Below, one piece after another: positions 53,027 to 64,000 of a stretch of 64,000 nt of DNA (positions are counted from its first letter, which is position 1; each line of letters opens with the position of its first letter). Location of the stretch: contig NC_045138.2 in assembly GCF_008831285.2 (NCBI RefSeq), forward strand, positions 374,001 through 438,000, given 5' to 3'. The notes under the pieces are model-generated. The model did not search any database. It was given only the letters and a program-made list of their open reading frames with translations, and was not told where the DNA came from. Position numbers and translations under genes: made by a program. Source of the stretch: Nymphaea colorata (Eukaryota > Streptophyta > Magnoliopsida > Nymphaeales > Nymphaeaceae).

Positions 53027-55363
53027 TTCTCTCTCAGCACCTTTCTAGATCTTCTTTTCAGATTCAGACCTTCACCTTACATAGGTTGGTATCTTCATTA
53101 CTTTCAGTTTCTTGTTCTAATCATAACCCATCTGTAATGCACCAAGAACATGTATATGTAATGGTTTTCTAAGTTATAGTATTGTATAAGCTTATTTAAC
53201 AAGGAATATTGTAACTTCATTATCATTTTAAGTTAAAAATCTATTTATAGTGTGATTTTAACAAGAGTAGTGACATCTTGCTTGCTTGCTGAAAATGAGA
53301 CTGTAGCTAAAGATACCACCATGGAATTGAAAAGGAAATTCCTTATCCATTTTCGTACTTATGTTGTTTACATGATTGGTTGTTTTGGTGAATTGGTAAA
53401 TTGAAAGCCAAATAATTTACCTTGTCGCACTTATCTCATGTTGGATCATTTGGTTCTAGTTAAAGTTTGGGTTTTCCTTTACTGACATATGTTCTTGTTC
53501 AAGACCCATGTCCTTATTTATATTTACCATATGTAATTAAGGTTGAATTTTCCTATTTTTACTGGACACAAGTAAGGGATAGAAAAAGCCTTGCCAAATA
53601 AGGGTATGGAGGTGACATGAAAATCATATATCTCTAAGTGCATGAGGCAATCAGCTTATGACCTTAACATAGAATTACATGCATATTTAAATTATTTTAT
53701 TCTTTTGTTACATTTGACCATGAATTCCATAGTTTTGAATGGCAAATATTTAATCATCTTGCGTAGAGTGAAAGTAACTGCCCTATACCCAGAATCCAGT
53801 CTTCTTATTTTCTTTACCAACGTGTTGATTCTCTCCTAGAGGATTTCTTTTGATGTAGAAGATGAATTTGGCACTTAAACTGATTGTTTTCTAAAATATG
53901 AACACTCTAGAAGGAGATGTGTTGTTGCCAAACTGCACATAGCCCAGAAAAGAAAATAATCTGCAACACAAGTAGTGGATAGCTTCTCCATTTAGCATCG
54001 AGATGGAGCTTAATTTATTTATGAGCACACAGAAAACAGATTAATAAAGCTCAATTTCCATTGCTTTAAACAAGTAGCAATTGTATTACAGTTGTGGTAG
54101 TAGGAAGTTGAAATGAAACCAATTGTCCTGAAATTGCTAAACAAACAAAAGAAAATTTTCCAATGAAAGATATCCGAACAACATCACCTTTGCCCTTATA
54201 GATGCCCTTTGTTTCATTTTCACAAAGATGCAAAGAAAACTTTAGAATCAATGTGATTTACATATTCAAATAATTAAGAAATTTTTAAAAAAGTCTCAAA
54301 GGATTATGACAACGTTTTATAATCAATATGATTTACATATTCAAATAATTAAGAAATTTCTAAAAAAGTCTCAAAGAATTATGACAATGATTCCATGATC
54401 ATATTACCCAGTTACTTTTGAATTGTAAACAAGTTATGAATGTCAGTATATTTCCAAAATATCAGGTCTAGGATTTGGTAATTTGTAGTTAGCATATTAA
54501 TGATATGGAGTTCCTCAAAAGTACATTTCAAGATTGAAATTCATGCTCGTAATGCATGAGATTAGAGGTGAATGATGAAGATGTCAATGCACATAGATCA
54601 AGAGCCCATGCTTACAGTGGAATCTATGACTTATTTAAGTTTATCTACATTATTTGATTAATATAGCTCTTTGATTTAAAATTGTGAGCAAAGTGGATAT
54701 CCATGGAAACAACTTGTCACTTTGTTAGTGATGTTTAATCAAACTCAACAAATAGAATCTCTAAGAAACAAAACACAAAAGCAAAAGCAACTTTTCATAA
54801 GGAGAAATTACTTTGCAGATAGCTTTTTGTTTTTTGGCCGGCCTTACGAGTAGCTGAAGCTACCTTAATCCCTCATATAGGGTGTCCAAATTAATGAAGG
54901 TGCTTAATTAATGAATGTAAGGTCGATTAGAACCCGCAATTAAGGAAATTAGCATTAATGGTAAATAATGTTACCCTTTTTATTTCAAGAACATGACATG
55001 AATAGATGTTTCACAGGAATGCATGTTCATTCTCATCCAATAGAAGGAGTGCATTAATTTGAAAGTATACAACATTTGTTTTTGGGCATTAGTTGGAATT
55101 AGGAACAGAATGTTGTGGTTTCAGTTTCACCACCCTCCCCAATTGTTGCACTTTCTACTTTGAATAAAAAGATTTTGGTCTACCAAAATCTTTTTATTCA
55201 AAGTAGAAAGTGCAACAATTGGGGAAGGTTCTTTCTGGTGAAACTGCAAGTGCTTGAGTTGTCAATGGCCATTTGCAGAATTGAAGCTTGATGAAGTCAC
55301 TGCTTTCAAGCAGCACAGCGTTGGTACACATCTCCCCAAAACTACAAAAGTGTGATATCATAT
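52910..55363 (+). repeat. Segmental duplication block D3, copy B
   Basis: Same orientation as 19281-21603, over 2.4 kb. A local duplication of about 70 bp (AATCAATATGATTTACATATTC) near 54245-54385 is single in copy A, and the hairpin at 55136-55225 is absent from copy A. No gene. Confidence 0.9.
55136..55225. repeat. Perfect hairpin: 44-bp arms, 2-nt loop
   Basis: The arm 55136-55179 (starting TCCCCAATTGTTGCACTTTC) is the exact reverse complement of 55182-55225, separated only by CT. The similarity extends outward imperfectly: TTTCACCA lies left, and TGGTGAAA right beyond a 7-nt gap. Copy A (about 21420-21480) has only the right arm, so the left arm is an added inverted copy. Confidence 0.95.
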
Positions 55364-56331
55364 TACCATTCCTGGATCCAGATAATTAATTGGATCTTTT
55401 GTATAGTTGGATCTGGATTCACATTTGACATTGTTCTAAACCTGTTCCACCTTATGGCCAACTCTTTTGACATTGTAGAACTTAGAGTAAACTGAAATTA
55501 CCAGAAAGTCCCCAGTTTGTAAAAAGAAAAGCCTCTTCCTTGAAGGGTAAAGAAGGAAATCAATAAAATCTTTTCTTATTTCTTTCATAAACGGTGAAAT
55601 TACTCCTCCCACAAGCCCATGCAAGCGCCAAGCATGTATGCATGCTTGGGCGTCGAACATGCAATGTGCTCTAGGTGTCGCAAGAGTACTATTTGTGTAG
55701 TCCATATTATTAGATGTGTCACACAAGGAATGGTTGCATCTCAATTCACATTAGAGTCATGAACAATGTGCCCATCTATTAGTATCTTGTCATTGGTTAT
55801 ATGTTCGGACCCCTATACGAGCATGCATGCTCATTGACCAAAATGACCAAAATGCCCCATTATTTGGAAACAGAGAAACATCCTTCAGGGCAAAAATGAA
55901 AAGATAGAAATACCTCTAACACAGTTGTGTGAGGGGTCGAACACGAAGGTAGGTGTTCAGGTCCAAATGCCCACTGTACCCTCTTAAGTGTTGCCTATTA
56001 ATAAAAGATTGTCTTTTACTTCTTCGCCCTCATTTTTGTTTGGAACAAAGGGATCCGAACTACAACAAAAACGCTTTAAGTCAATTCACCTAGCTAAGTT
56101 TATGAAGCCCTCGCATTTAATCTCAAAAATCATGACAAAATGAACTCATATCAGATTTTTTTTATCCAACCCGATCCATTGGCATCCTTAGAAACCAACT
56201 ATTCAGGTTGCATTTGTCTATGTTGTTCTGATTTCTTCCAATAAGGAAAGGAGAACAAATCAAACAGAAATGGATAAGATATGGTTGTTCATTGCTCTAA
56301 GATAGGGTTGTTTTATGCCCCACGAAATCAA
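55364..56331 (+). repeat. Segmental duplication block D1, copy B
   Basis: It matches 14057-14981 in the same orientation and joins block D3 directly at ATCATATTACCATTCC, with a TT overlap at the junction. It has small insertions relative to copy A, for example around 55685-55710 and 55920-55945. No gene. Confidence 0.88.
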
Positions 56332-57930
56332 CATCCTGTAAATTTAACAGCGAGGTTTTTCTCTTTAATTTCCAAATAAAAAACAAAAGCAACAAGAGTT
56401 CCATCCACTTGGCTAGGCGTAGTTCGGAGTCTGAACTTTGTGATGATTAGGAGTTAAAAATGTTGGCAGTGCTTGTTTACCTTGTCTAATCTATTATAAA
56501 TGAGGTTGTGTTTGTTCCACATTAAATCTCAGGTCCGTGGTTAGGATCTCAAATCCATAGATTTAAGATCGGGCATCCTTCCGTCGCACCTTAAATCCAT
56601 GGTTTTTAACATGTAGCATGGATCTTAAATCCATGCTACTGAGATTCACTGCTTGATGAAATTGAAATCTCCCAAAACATATCTTCTTATGCAGCATCAG
56701 ATCTAAGAACTAAGGCTAGCAAACTCAAATTGAATGTATGAGATCCGAGGATTTGAGGTCTCACCTCCATTCAACTTGGGTCAGTGGCCCTTTGAAATTT
56801 TATTTTACGGCACATCGGTCAACTTTTGGAGTGTAAATGAGTTGAAGGGCAAAGGGGATGCTTTTGGAAACAACATATATAGTCATGTTTAGACCACACG
56901 TAGCCCGCACTTGTTCACTTGTTTCAGCCCATGCTTTGAAGACAATTGCATGTAAAGACCACACATCTATCTTCATCTTCATGAATGGATAACAAAAGAA
57001 AAAAGAAACAATATGGTAGTACACATGATTGGACTTCTTGTGCTGCTTTTATTTTACTACATTGGTTTGTCAAGGCATCACCATCCTGTAAATTTAAGTC
57101 TGCCCACATAAAGGGGAAGACATACGTTCATGGAATGGAACTTGCGATGAAGAAAAGGACCACTAGCAATGGAACTGCATTCCTTACAAAAGCTTAAACT
57201 AGTCAAGTCTGAAAATGAATCAAAGATTAGATTATGCACCGTCGACATCCCTAGTGTTTTCGTTGTGAAACTCAGCCACCCAAAGAGGAATTGAAATTTT
57301 GTATTAGTTCTACATGGATCCGATTCAAATCTAATTTGCTACTTTGAACACTGAAGGTCTTTTATATTATTTTTAAAACTTGTGAGCTATCGACGTGATC
57401 TTTTATCTTGTTTTAAAACTTTTTTTATTTAATAAATCCTACACATCACATTAATTTATTTGAGTTTTTTTAACCATTGGCTTCATCGGCAGATTCCAGA
57501 CACAGAAATTAAAAATGTGTTTCAATGACAGTTTTTTCAACTTTCATGATATTTCCGAAAAAAATCGGAAATTTTTTAGTATAAAATCTGACCAACTCAC
57601 TAAATAATATAAAATTAATTAGCTTAAGACAAAATCACGTTGATAATTCATAACACATAGAACAAAGAAGGTCAAATGAATTAATCACAATCTCTAAGGT
57701 GCTCTACAGTTTTGATCATCCTTTTTTATGTTATGTTGAAATTGCTACCAACGCGATGGTTTTAATCATCCTTTTTTATGCTATCTTGAAATTGCTAACA
57801 ACACGATGCATATAATTTTCGACAACGATCTCAATTATGATGCTTAATTTTCATTATGGTGCCCAAAATAGCTAGAAAGAGAGAGAAAGAACTGACAAAG
57901 AAATTTACAAACAACAAAACTCTAGAGACC
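56332..57930. other. Non-genic interval with a dispersed ATTTAAGATC-type repeat
   Basis: The 56515-56770 stretch holds AAATCCATAGATTTAAGATC and TTTTTAACATGTAGCATGGA, related to 410-640 and, in reverse, 60230-60480. ORFs of 60-74 aa at 56800-57200 have no recognised domain. Confidence 0.5.
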
Positions 57931-57934
57931 AGGC

Positions 57935-58095
57935 CTCATGGGCGAAAGGGGGGTTCCGCATGGGCCCTGGCGGCACTTAATATTTTTAAATATATATAAG
58001 CACTTGTCTTAAATAATTTTGAAAAAAATGATATTTTGACCCGTGTTAAAATTTAAAAACTTTAATTTGACTTTGTTCATGAAAATTTTTTTTTG
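57935..58095. mobile_element. Dispersed repeat with GGGCCCTGG head, copy 1
   Basis: A GC-rich head (CATGGGCCCTGGCGGCAC) is followed by an AT-rich body and AAAATGATATTTTGACCCG, then AAAATTTAAAAACTTTAATT. Two relatives lie at 61895-62085 and 62487-62650 in the same orientation. Ends are not resolved, so the class is unknown. Confidence 0.6.
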
Positions 58096-58335
58096 CTGTG
58101 TCAGCATCACCAATCAACAAAAAAGGGACATGAAAAAAAAATAGCAAACAAAGTAAGGACAAAAAAATTATAAAGAAAAGTAATAATGACAATAACGAAA
58201 GTAAGAGGAGGAGGGGAGAGACAGGGTAATCAAAAGAAGACATCCTCCAGCAAATGCAAAGCACGAGGTAGACATGTGCCTTCACAATACATATATATGA
58301 TAGAAGCAACACTTACTGTGAGTTTTTGAACGAAA

Positions 58336-58470
58336 AAAGGGTGAAAACTCTACCACATTAGCTACCAACTAGTAACCTTCATGGTGAAAACGAGAAAGAC
58401 AGAGAGAGAAAAAAAAGGGTGAAAACTCTACCACATTAGCTACCAACTAGTAACCCTCTAAGGATCAACC
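58336..58470. repeat. 78-bp tandem duplication
   Basis: AAAAAGGGTGAAAACTCTAC through ACCAACTAGTAACC occurs at 58336 and again 78 bp downstream. Near-identical copies suggest recent origin. Confidence 0.85.
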
Positions 58471-58814
58471 TAACTCTATACTCCTTAATACTATCATGAT
58501 AACACCTTTCAAAAAAATATTAATATAAGAAAATCCTCCGATCAATGTATAAACTAGATTTTATAAAATTTTAAAAAGGATTGATTTAAGCTTTCCCAAG
58601 TATTATAATTTGATTCATACATCACAATTTTAACTTTTTAACAATATATTTCATGCCTTTTACTTATTTATATAATTATGTTTGTGAAAAACAACTCAAA
58701 CGTTATGATGCACACACAAAAAGTAATATATATTAAATATAAAAAATCAGTAGATTAAATACCATTATTATAGGGGCAACATTCGGAAATTTATAATGCT
58801 TCTAGTGATAGACT

Positions 58815-58922
<108 letters not shown>

Positions 58923-59100
58923 TCAAGGTGGAAGCTTAAAAGAAAATTAACGAAAAAAGAGAAATAAAATATTTATTTTAGTCATATAGCATTAACTGAC
59001 AACTTTTTCTGTTTGATTTTTTTTTATTATTCCATCTTGAAAAAATGAATAACCAATATGATGCCTTATGGGTCATCATTACCAATCAATTTCACACACA

Positions 59101-59106
<6 letters not shown>

Positions 59107-59145
<39 letters not shown>

Positions 59146-59181
59146 ATGGTGACTTTGGTTTCTCAAAGTCACTAATGGTGA

Positions 59182-59225
<44 letters not shown>

Positions 59226-59260
59226 GGTGACTTTGGTTTTTCAAAGTCACTAAGCGGTCT
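59107..59260. repeat. Two TA tracts bordering GTGACTTTGG hairpin units
   Basis: (TA)n at 59107-59140 and 59184-59222 enclose and follow two copies of AATGGTGACTTTGGTTT..TCAAAGTCACTAA (59144 and 59222). Each unit can form a short hairpin (GTGACTTTGG against CAAAGTCAC). They resemble the ends of the element at 62834-63090. Confidence 0.75.
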
Positions 59261-60747
59261 ACTTAGAGTCATTGGTCTAACACTTTGGACGGTTAAAAGA
59301 AATTAAAAAAAAAATTACAGATATTTAGGCACGCAAGCCGAGTTCAAGCCATGAAATTTAGGCACTCAAATCTTTAGGAGCACATTTATATATTAGTGTG
59401 CAAAAATGAGATGTATCAATGCCAAAAAAAAAAAAACAAGGCTAGTGTGGCAACTGCCCACCGCTAACTATATGTGGCTCTACCACTACATTGTAACCCA
59501 TGTTTTCGACCACTTAGCACAGCACTCCACCTCATTGGCATAAAGGGTCTAGTGCTCATGTCACTTTAACAAGTGACCAGCTGCCGACCAGCTATGGGTT
59601 CATATTGCATACACAAGCTGCCAATATGAACAGTATATAAACGAAATTATTTTGGTATTCTGTCCTACATTCTCTGTTTTGACTCCTCAAAATGTCAATT
59701 TCTAGTATCGTGATGGAGTACTAATATGTAAGTTGAAACATAGTAGAGACATCACTCTAAAACACCGAAAGCAAATATGATACTTCAAGGGATAAAGGGA
59801 AAGATGGGAGTCTCGGCCCTCTAATTGGGTGGTAGGATAAAATACTCTCCTTACTCATCCAAAAAAAGATAAATTTTTTCGATGAATTATCTCAAATACG
59901 CAACAATATGGAGTAGACTCAAACACATTGTATGCTTTCCCTCATAAAATAATACAAACTTTTTTGTCGGTCTCGACCCACTTTGACGATCATGTAGAAA
60001 CAAATCTAAAGTGCCTTGTCTTCCAAACCAAGTGATATTCAAAACTTTTGAGAACTTATAAAGTGGGTATATATATATATATATATATATATATTGCCAA
60101 TTCATCAAAACTCAAATTCAGATTAGAGACGGCATAAGGGAACTAATTCCAACTGGTATGTAAATCCAAACTTGATCTGTATCTAAGGTATATGATAATC
60201 TCTAATAACTGAGGATTTCAAATTTGCAGATCTACGGTGCCAACTCCTTCCCCTTTCAAACCGCATTTCCATGATTGTTTTTAGATGTGGCATGGATTTG
60301 AAATCCGTCACTTGATTATTTAATTGGTGGACTTCACCTAGTGTGCTTCCTTGATAAGGGATCTAAAAGGTTCGGAGGATCTCATTAATGTGGATCTAAA
60401 ATCGACGCTACATGTTAAAAATCATGAATTCAAGATCAGATGATGGGAGAGTGACACTTTAAATCCATGAATCATCATAAGAGAAAAAAAAAAGAACATA
60501 AACACTGACAGTGAGTAAGGCACCTCAAATGGGTTCTGTATACTTTGCACTCTTTCTATCTGTAGATATTTTTATTTTTATTATATATTTGTAATTTTAA
60601 GAAGTTAGTTCGGTTATATGTTATGACTCTAAAGGGATGATGTGTTATGATTTAGAAATAACTAAAATACAATTATTGGAATAAATACAAGACACTTCCT
60701 CTATAAGGGAAAACTAAAATCTTAAAAACAAAAAATCCCATAATTGG
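59261..60747. other. Non-genic interval
   Basis: No gene. (TA)n at 60068-60094. The 60230-60480 stretch is an inverted relative of the ATTTAAGATC-type repeat at 56.5 kb (ACATGTTAAAAATCATGAAT). Confidence 0.45.
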
Positions 60748-60773
60748 ATATATATATATATATATATATATAT

Positions 60774-61153
60774 AAAGAGAGAGAAAGAGAGAGAAAGAAA
60801 GGCAATTAAGTTACAGACGAAAACTAGAACTTTTTATCTTTTTGCTAAAAATTATTTTAAATAAACTATAAAAATCTTTGTATATTTATAAAAATTCTTT
60901 ATATAGAACATGCTTTGAAACAAGTTGCTTTCATCAAAAATGTTGATTTTTCTATCATCAAAATGTTGATAGTATGGGAGCCATTCATTTTTTCTAACTA
61001 TAAAAACTTAAAAAATGATCCACTTAATATATATTTTGCATCAACATATCCTCAATATCATATTGGCTAGGTTAGATTTAAAAAAAAAAAACTTTAAATA
61101 TCATGTTTAAAGGGTTTGACATGTCTCTGACCCATAGGCCTGGTTTCTACCAA

Positions 61154-61160
<7 letters not shown>
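60774..61160 (-). mobile_element. TTGGTA-ended MITE, copy 1
   Basis: Its right end reads, reverse complemented, TTGGTAGAAACCAGGCCTAT. Bounded on the left by (TA)n(GA)n at 60748-60800 and on the right by a (CT)n(CA)n(TA)n tract. Interior AATTATTTTAAATAAAC is shared with the next copy. Left end is approximate. Confidence 0.55.

Positions 61161-61208
<48 letters not shown>
61161..61208. repeat. (CT)n(CA)n(TA)n compound microsatellite
   Basis: CT, CA and TA runs sit between two inverted TTGGTAGAAACCAG ends, so it forms the loop of a roughly 32-bp imperfect inverted repeat (61125-61240). Confidence 0.9.
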
Positions 61209-61480
61209 AAAAATTGGTAGAAACCAGACCTATAGATCAGAGATAAAAATGAGACACTTTAAATTTTTTGCTTAAAAAGTATTTTAAACAAAATAAAAAC
61301 ATCCTAATATGTTTATAAAAAACTAATTTGATGTAAAACATGGTTTTCTTTACCAAAAATTTGGATTACTCCATAATTAAAATTTTGATGTTATATGAGC
61401 TGTTCAATTTTATGTCTTACAAAGGTAAGATCAAATTCAAAAAATAATTAACTTAAGACCAATGTTATCGAATCATTTTT
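61209..61480 (+). mobile_element. TTGGTA-ended MITE, copy 2
   Basis: It starts with ATTGGTAGAAACCAGACC just after the compound microsatellite. Body landmarks are AAGTATTTTAAACAAAATAA and AAATTTTGATGTTATATGAG. The right end is uncertain. It matches 63139-63532 in reverse. Confidence 0.5.
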
Positions 61481-62486
61481 TTGTTATTTTGTCCAGACCC
61501 TTGTACCTATTTAAAGCGTAAAGTTCAATGCAGCAAGATCCAGATCTACAAAACTAAATTTTTGAAAATTTCATGTCCGTACAATAAAATCCGGATCCGC
61601 TGCTCCACTAACTGTCAATTTAAAGAGTCACGGGATATATCTATAGTGGCTAGAATGTGAGTTCAGATATATGTTAAATTTTTGCTTAATATATAGTTGT
61701 TTGCTTTTTCTTATGCATATAATTGGTTTCACATAGCAGATAATTGCATAAACCTTTCTCACATAAATGTTTATTTCATATAAATAGCTCCTTATGTTTA
61801 CATATTGGCCAACTCAAAAATTGCAATTTAAAGTGTTACTGTTCCGTTATTTGGCAAGAAGATTATGACTCACCGCGGTGAGCAGCGGCATAGCGAAGGT
61901 AGGGTACGCGAGGGCCCTGGTCCCACCTCAAAATTTTTTTTAAAAAAAAAATTACATGTAAATTGTAGAAAATTTTACTTGTTTATATAAAGGTTTTGAA
62001 AAATGATATTTGTGTCTTAGTTAAAATTTAAAAGCTTTAATTCTGCCCCCTTCAAGAAAAATTTTTACCTCCACCCCTGATGAAGTATCAATAATGACAA
62101 CAACGTACCTTTCAACCTAGGGTCGGTGCTCCACCAATTTCGATACACAAATATAGTGTCTATGAGAGTCGAACTATAGACATGCCTAATCACATATCCT
62201 TACCCCGGTTGGCTACACTATACTCCTTGATACTAGAGTTGGCACTGGCTAGAGAACTACATCTGCTTAACTTTTTTATGAGAATTTGAATGTAAACCCA
62301 AATATAGGTCCAAGTAAGGGGATAGGGTCCTGACCAAATATGGACCTGTTGCAAAGTCTAATTAACTTTGAATTTGTCTAATTTGACTTGGAATTAAACC
62401 CACACATGTAACTATACAACTATGGATCAAGTTTGACTTGTTTGGATTTGGACAACTATCAAAATCGGCAAGAAAGTCTTACACCC
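61481..62486. other. Non-genic interval with GGGCCCTGG repeat, copy 2
   Basis: No gene. The 61895-62085 stretch carries the GAGGGCCCTGGTCCCACC head and the AAAATGATATTTGTG body of the dispersed repeat. The rest is AT-rich. Confidence 0.45.
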
Positions 62487-62650
62487 AGGAGTCAAGGGGG
62501 GCATGGGCACTGGCCCCGCATCATTTTTTTTTTTAAATTTATATGTAAAATTTAATAAAATTTACTTGTTATATAAAAATTTTAAAAAATGATATTTCGT
62601 CGTGTGTCAAAATTTAGAAACTTTAATTTTTGGCTTCACCAATGCTTTCC
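62487..62650. mobile_element. Dispersed repeat with GGGCCCTGG-like head, copy 3
   Basis: GGGGGGCATGGGCACTGGCC is followed by AAAATGATATTTCGTCG and AAAATTTAGAAACTTTAATT. Same orientation as the copies at 57.9 and 61.9 kb. Confidence 0.55.
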
Positions 62651-62737
62651 CGACTCCAAATTCCAATCTCGATCAAAACTTGGACTTTTTTCACTAGATA
62701 CCAAAGTGGGCAAATCAATTCTTGACAGAATTGAACT

Positions 62738-62740
<3 letters not shown>

Positions 62741-62826
<86 letters not shown>
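62741..62826. repeat. (TA)n microsatellite, 86 bp
   Basis: A TA tract bordering the MITE at 62834. Ile-Tyr ORF here is an artefact. Confidence 0.97.
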
Positions 62827-62831
<5 letters not shown>

Positions 62832-62833
62832 GA

Positions 62834-63090
62834 TAATTGAATGGTGACACTGGATTATTAGAGTCATACAGTCATCTAATTAAAGCCGTCTGATTCATCA
62901 TGATGAACAGTTAAGAGAAAAACAAGGAGAACAATGTGATGAGTGTTTTTGTCATTTAATATTAGTTCTCATTTTTTTATTCATGTTTTTTTTTTCTTAA
63001 TCATCCATCTGCATTAGATGGACAGTCCATCTTGGTTTGATGGATAATGTTCGTTAGATGATTGAGTAACTTTGGATAGTCAAAATCACC
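62834..63090. mobile_element. MITE with GGTGA termini between two TA tracts
   Basis: It starts GAATGGTGACACTGG and ends, reverse complemented, GAACGGTGATTTTGACTATC. The inverted ends of about 45 bp include a shared TCATCTAA. It lies between (TA)n at 62741-62826 and 63103-63138. TA-flanked insertion suggests Tc1/mariner-type targeting, but the tracts hide any TSD. Confidence 0.6.
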
Positions 63091-63098
63091 GTTCACTC

Positions 63099-63138
<40 letters not shown>

Positions 63139-63142
<4 letters not shown>

Positions 63143-63532
63143 GTTGGTAAAATGCAAAAACCAATCCATTTGGATAAGAAACAAAAACTTGACCTATTGA
63201 AACTAATTATTAAAATATTTTTTTTGAAATCTAACATTACAGATATAATCTTAAAAGTATTTAGGGGAGACACATATATTAAGTTAGTCATTTTTTTACT
63301 TAACTAATATTTTTTTAATAGTGAAAAAATGATCAATTCTTATCACATCAAAATTTTGGTAGTACAAAAATCAATTTTTCTTACAAAAATGACTTGAACG
63401 AAAACATGATTTGTATTAAATTAGTGTCTACAATTCATTAAAAAGTTCATATTTTGTTTAAAATGGTTTTTAACATAAATTTAAAAGGTCGTTTTTATCC
63501 CTTACCGAAATGGTCTTATACCTACCAATCAC
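63139..63532 (-). mobile_element. TTGGTA-ended MITE, copy 3, between two TA tracts
   Basis: The ends AGTTGGTAAAATGCAAAAAC and (reverse complement) TGATTGGTAGGTATAAGACC are imperfect inverted repeats that extend about 45 bp and share TAAGNNANAAAAAC. Flanked by (TA)n at 63103-63138 and 63534-63583. The interior matches 61209-61480 in reverse. Non-coding. Confidence 0.6.

Positions 63533-63533
<1 letters not shown>

Positions 63534-63583
<50 letters not shown>
63534..63583. repeat. (TA)n microsatellite
   Basis: A TA tract with one CA interruption, bordering the MITE. Confidence 0.95.
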
Positions 63584-63585
<2 letters not shown>

Positions 63586-64000
63586 ATCGACATCGACCCC
63601 GTTGAACCATTGCACAGACACACATAAAAGGGTATCACCTTGACTGCGTGATAAGTCTATTAGAATATCAAAACTATATATATTCAATCGATTTATATTT
63701 TTAATATAAAAGTGGATAAATTGTGGCTTAACTTAAAATTAAAAAAAAATCTTCAAGTCTTAAAAGAGAAGCTTCTGTTTCTTTAGGGTTATAAAATTTC
63801 TTTTATATGGGATCCAAAGCGTACATCAACATCGCATTTCACCATTATATAAAAAAATTTCAAATCCTCAGTATGTAGCCAAAACTTCATATGACCTCGA
63901 ATCATCCGATTTGAAATTCGTTATTGTCTCAAATCACGTCAAATCTCAGGTCCAAAGATCATAGATTTAAACACTTTGCAGCCAAACAAAACATGACCTC
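63584..64000. other. Non-genic terminal interval
   Basis: No gene. The last 110 bp has AAATCTCAGGTCC and ATAGATTTAAACAC, so it may enter another ATTTAAGATC-type repeat that continues past the window. Confidence 0.4.

Overview
The window looks like nuclear DNA of a flowering plant. It is AT-rich and gene-poor, and it carries an R2R3-MYB gene with a plant-type intron, a CC-NB-ARC-LRR (NLR) disease-resistance relic, a large LTR element, many MITE-like repeats and very long (TA)n tracts. I cannot name the species. There is one plausibly intact protein-coding gene and two clear gene relics; almost everything else is repeat-derived.

Layout. 206-1082: a terminal-inverted-repeat element with 164-bp arms, abutting an inverted duplication. 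1092-2370 (+): a decayed copy of a subgroup-21-like R2R3-MYB gene. 10771-12294 (-): the same gene in intact form (2 exons, 322 aa). The two copies form arms of a large inverted repeat about 7.8 kb apart. 2.4-10.2 kb and 12.4-30.4 kb: non-genic DNA with tandem repeats (77 bp x3, about 145 bp x2, about 192 bp x3, 189 bp x2), MITE-like elements and microsatellites.

30682-47347 (+): an NLR gene with CC, NB-ARC and LRR remnants. It has several stops and frameshifts and is split by a 13.3-kb LTR-element complex (33119-46451) flanked by a 5-bp target duplication, CTAGA. The complex has TG..CA ends, about 2.63-kb LTRs and no recognisable gag or pol. It is arranged (on +) as truncated LTR, full LTR, partial interior, LTR fragment, full interior, full LTR. 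Read on the minus strand it has a candidate primer-binding site and polypurine tract, so the element itself probably runs on minus. It resembles a non-coding, LARD-like element reshaped by unequal recombination.

52.2-56.3 kb: a second copy of material found at 14.06-14.98 and 18.0-21.6 kb, but with segment order permuted and one 0.7-kb segment inverted. This copy also carries a perfect 44-bp-arm hairpin absent from the first copy. 57.9-64 kb: a dense cluster of MITE-like elements bordered by (TA)n tracts.

Functionally, the only candidate working gene is the MYB transcription factor; the MYB copy and the NLR are relics. The main interest is structural: the inverted MYB duplication, the multi-LTR complex with its datable insertion into an immune-receptor gene, the permuted segmental duplication and the foldback hairpin.
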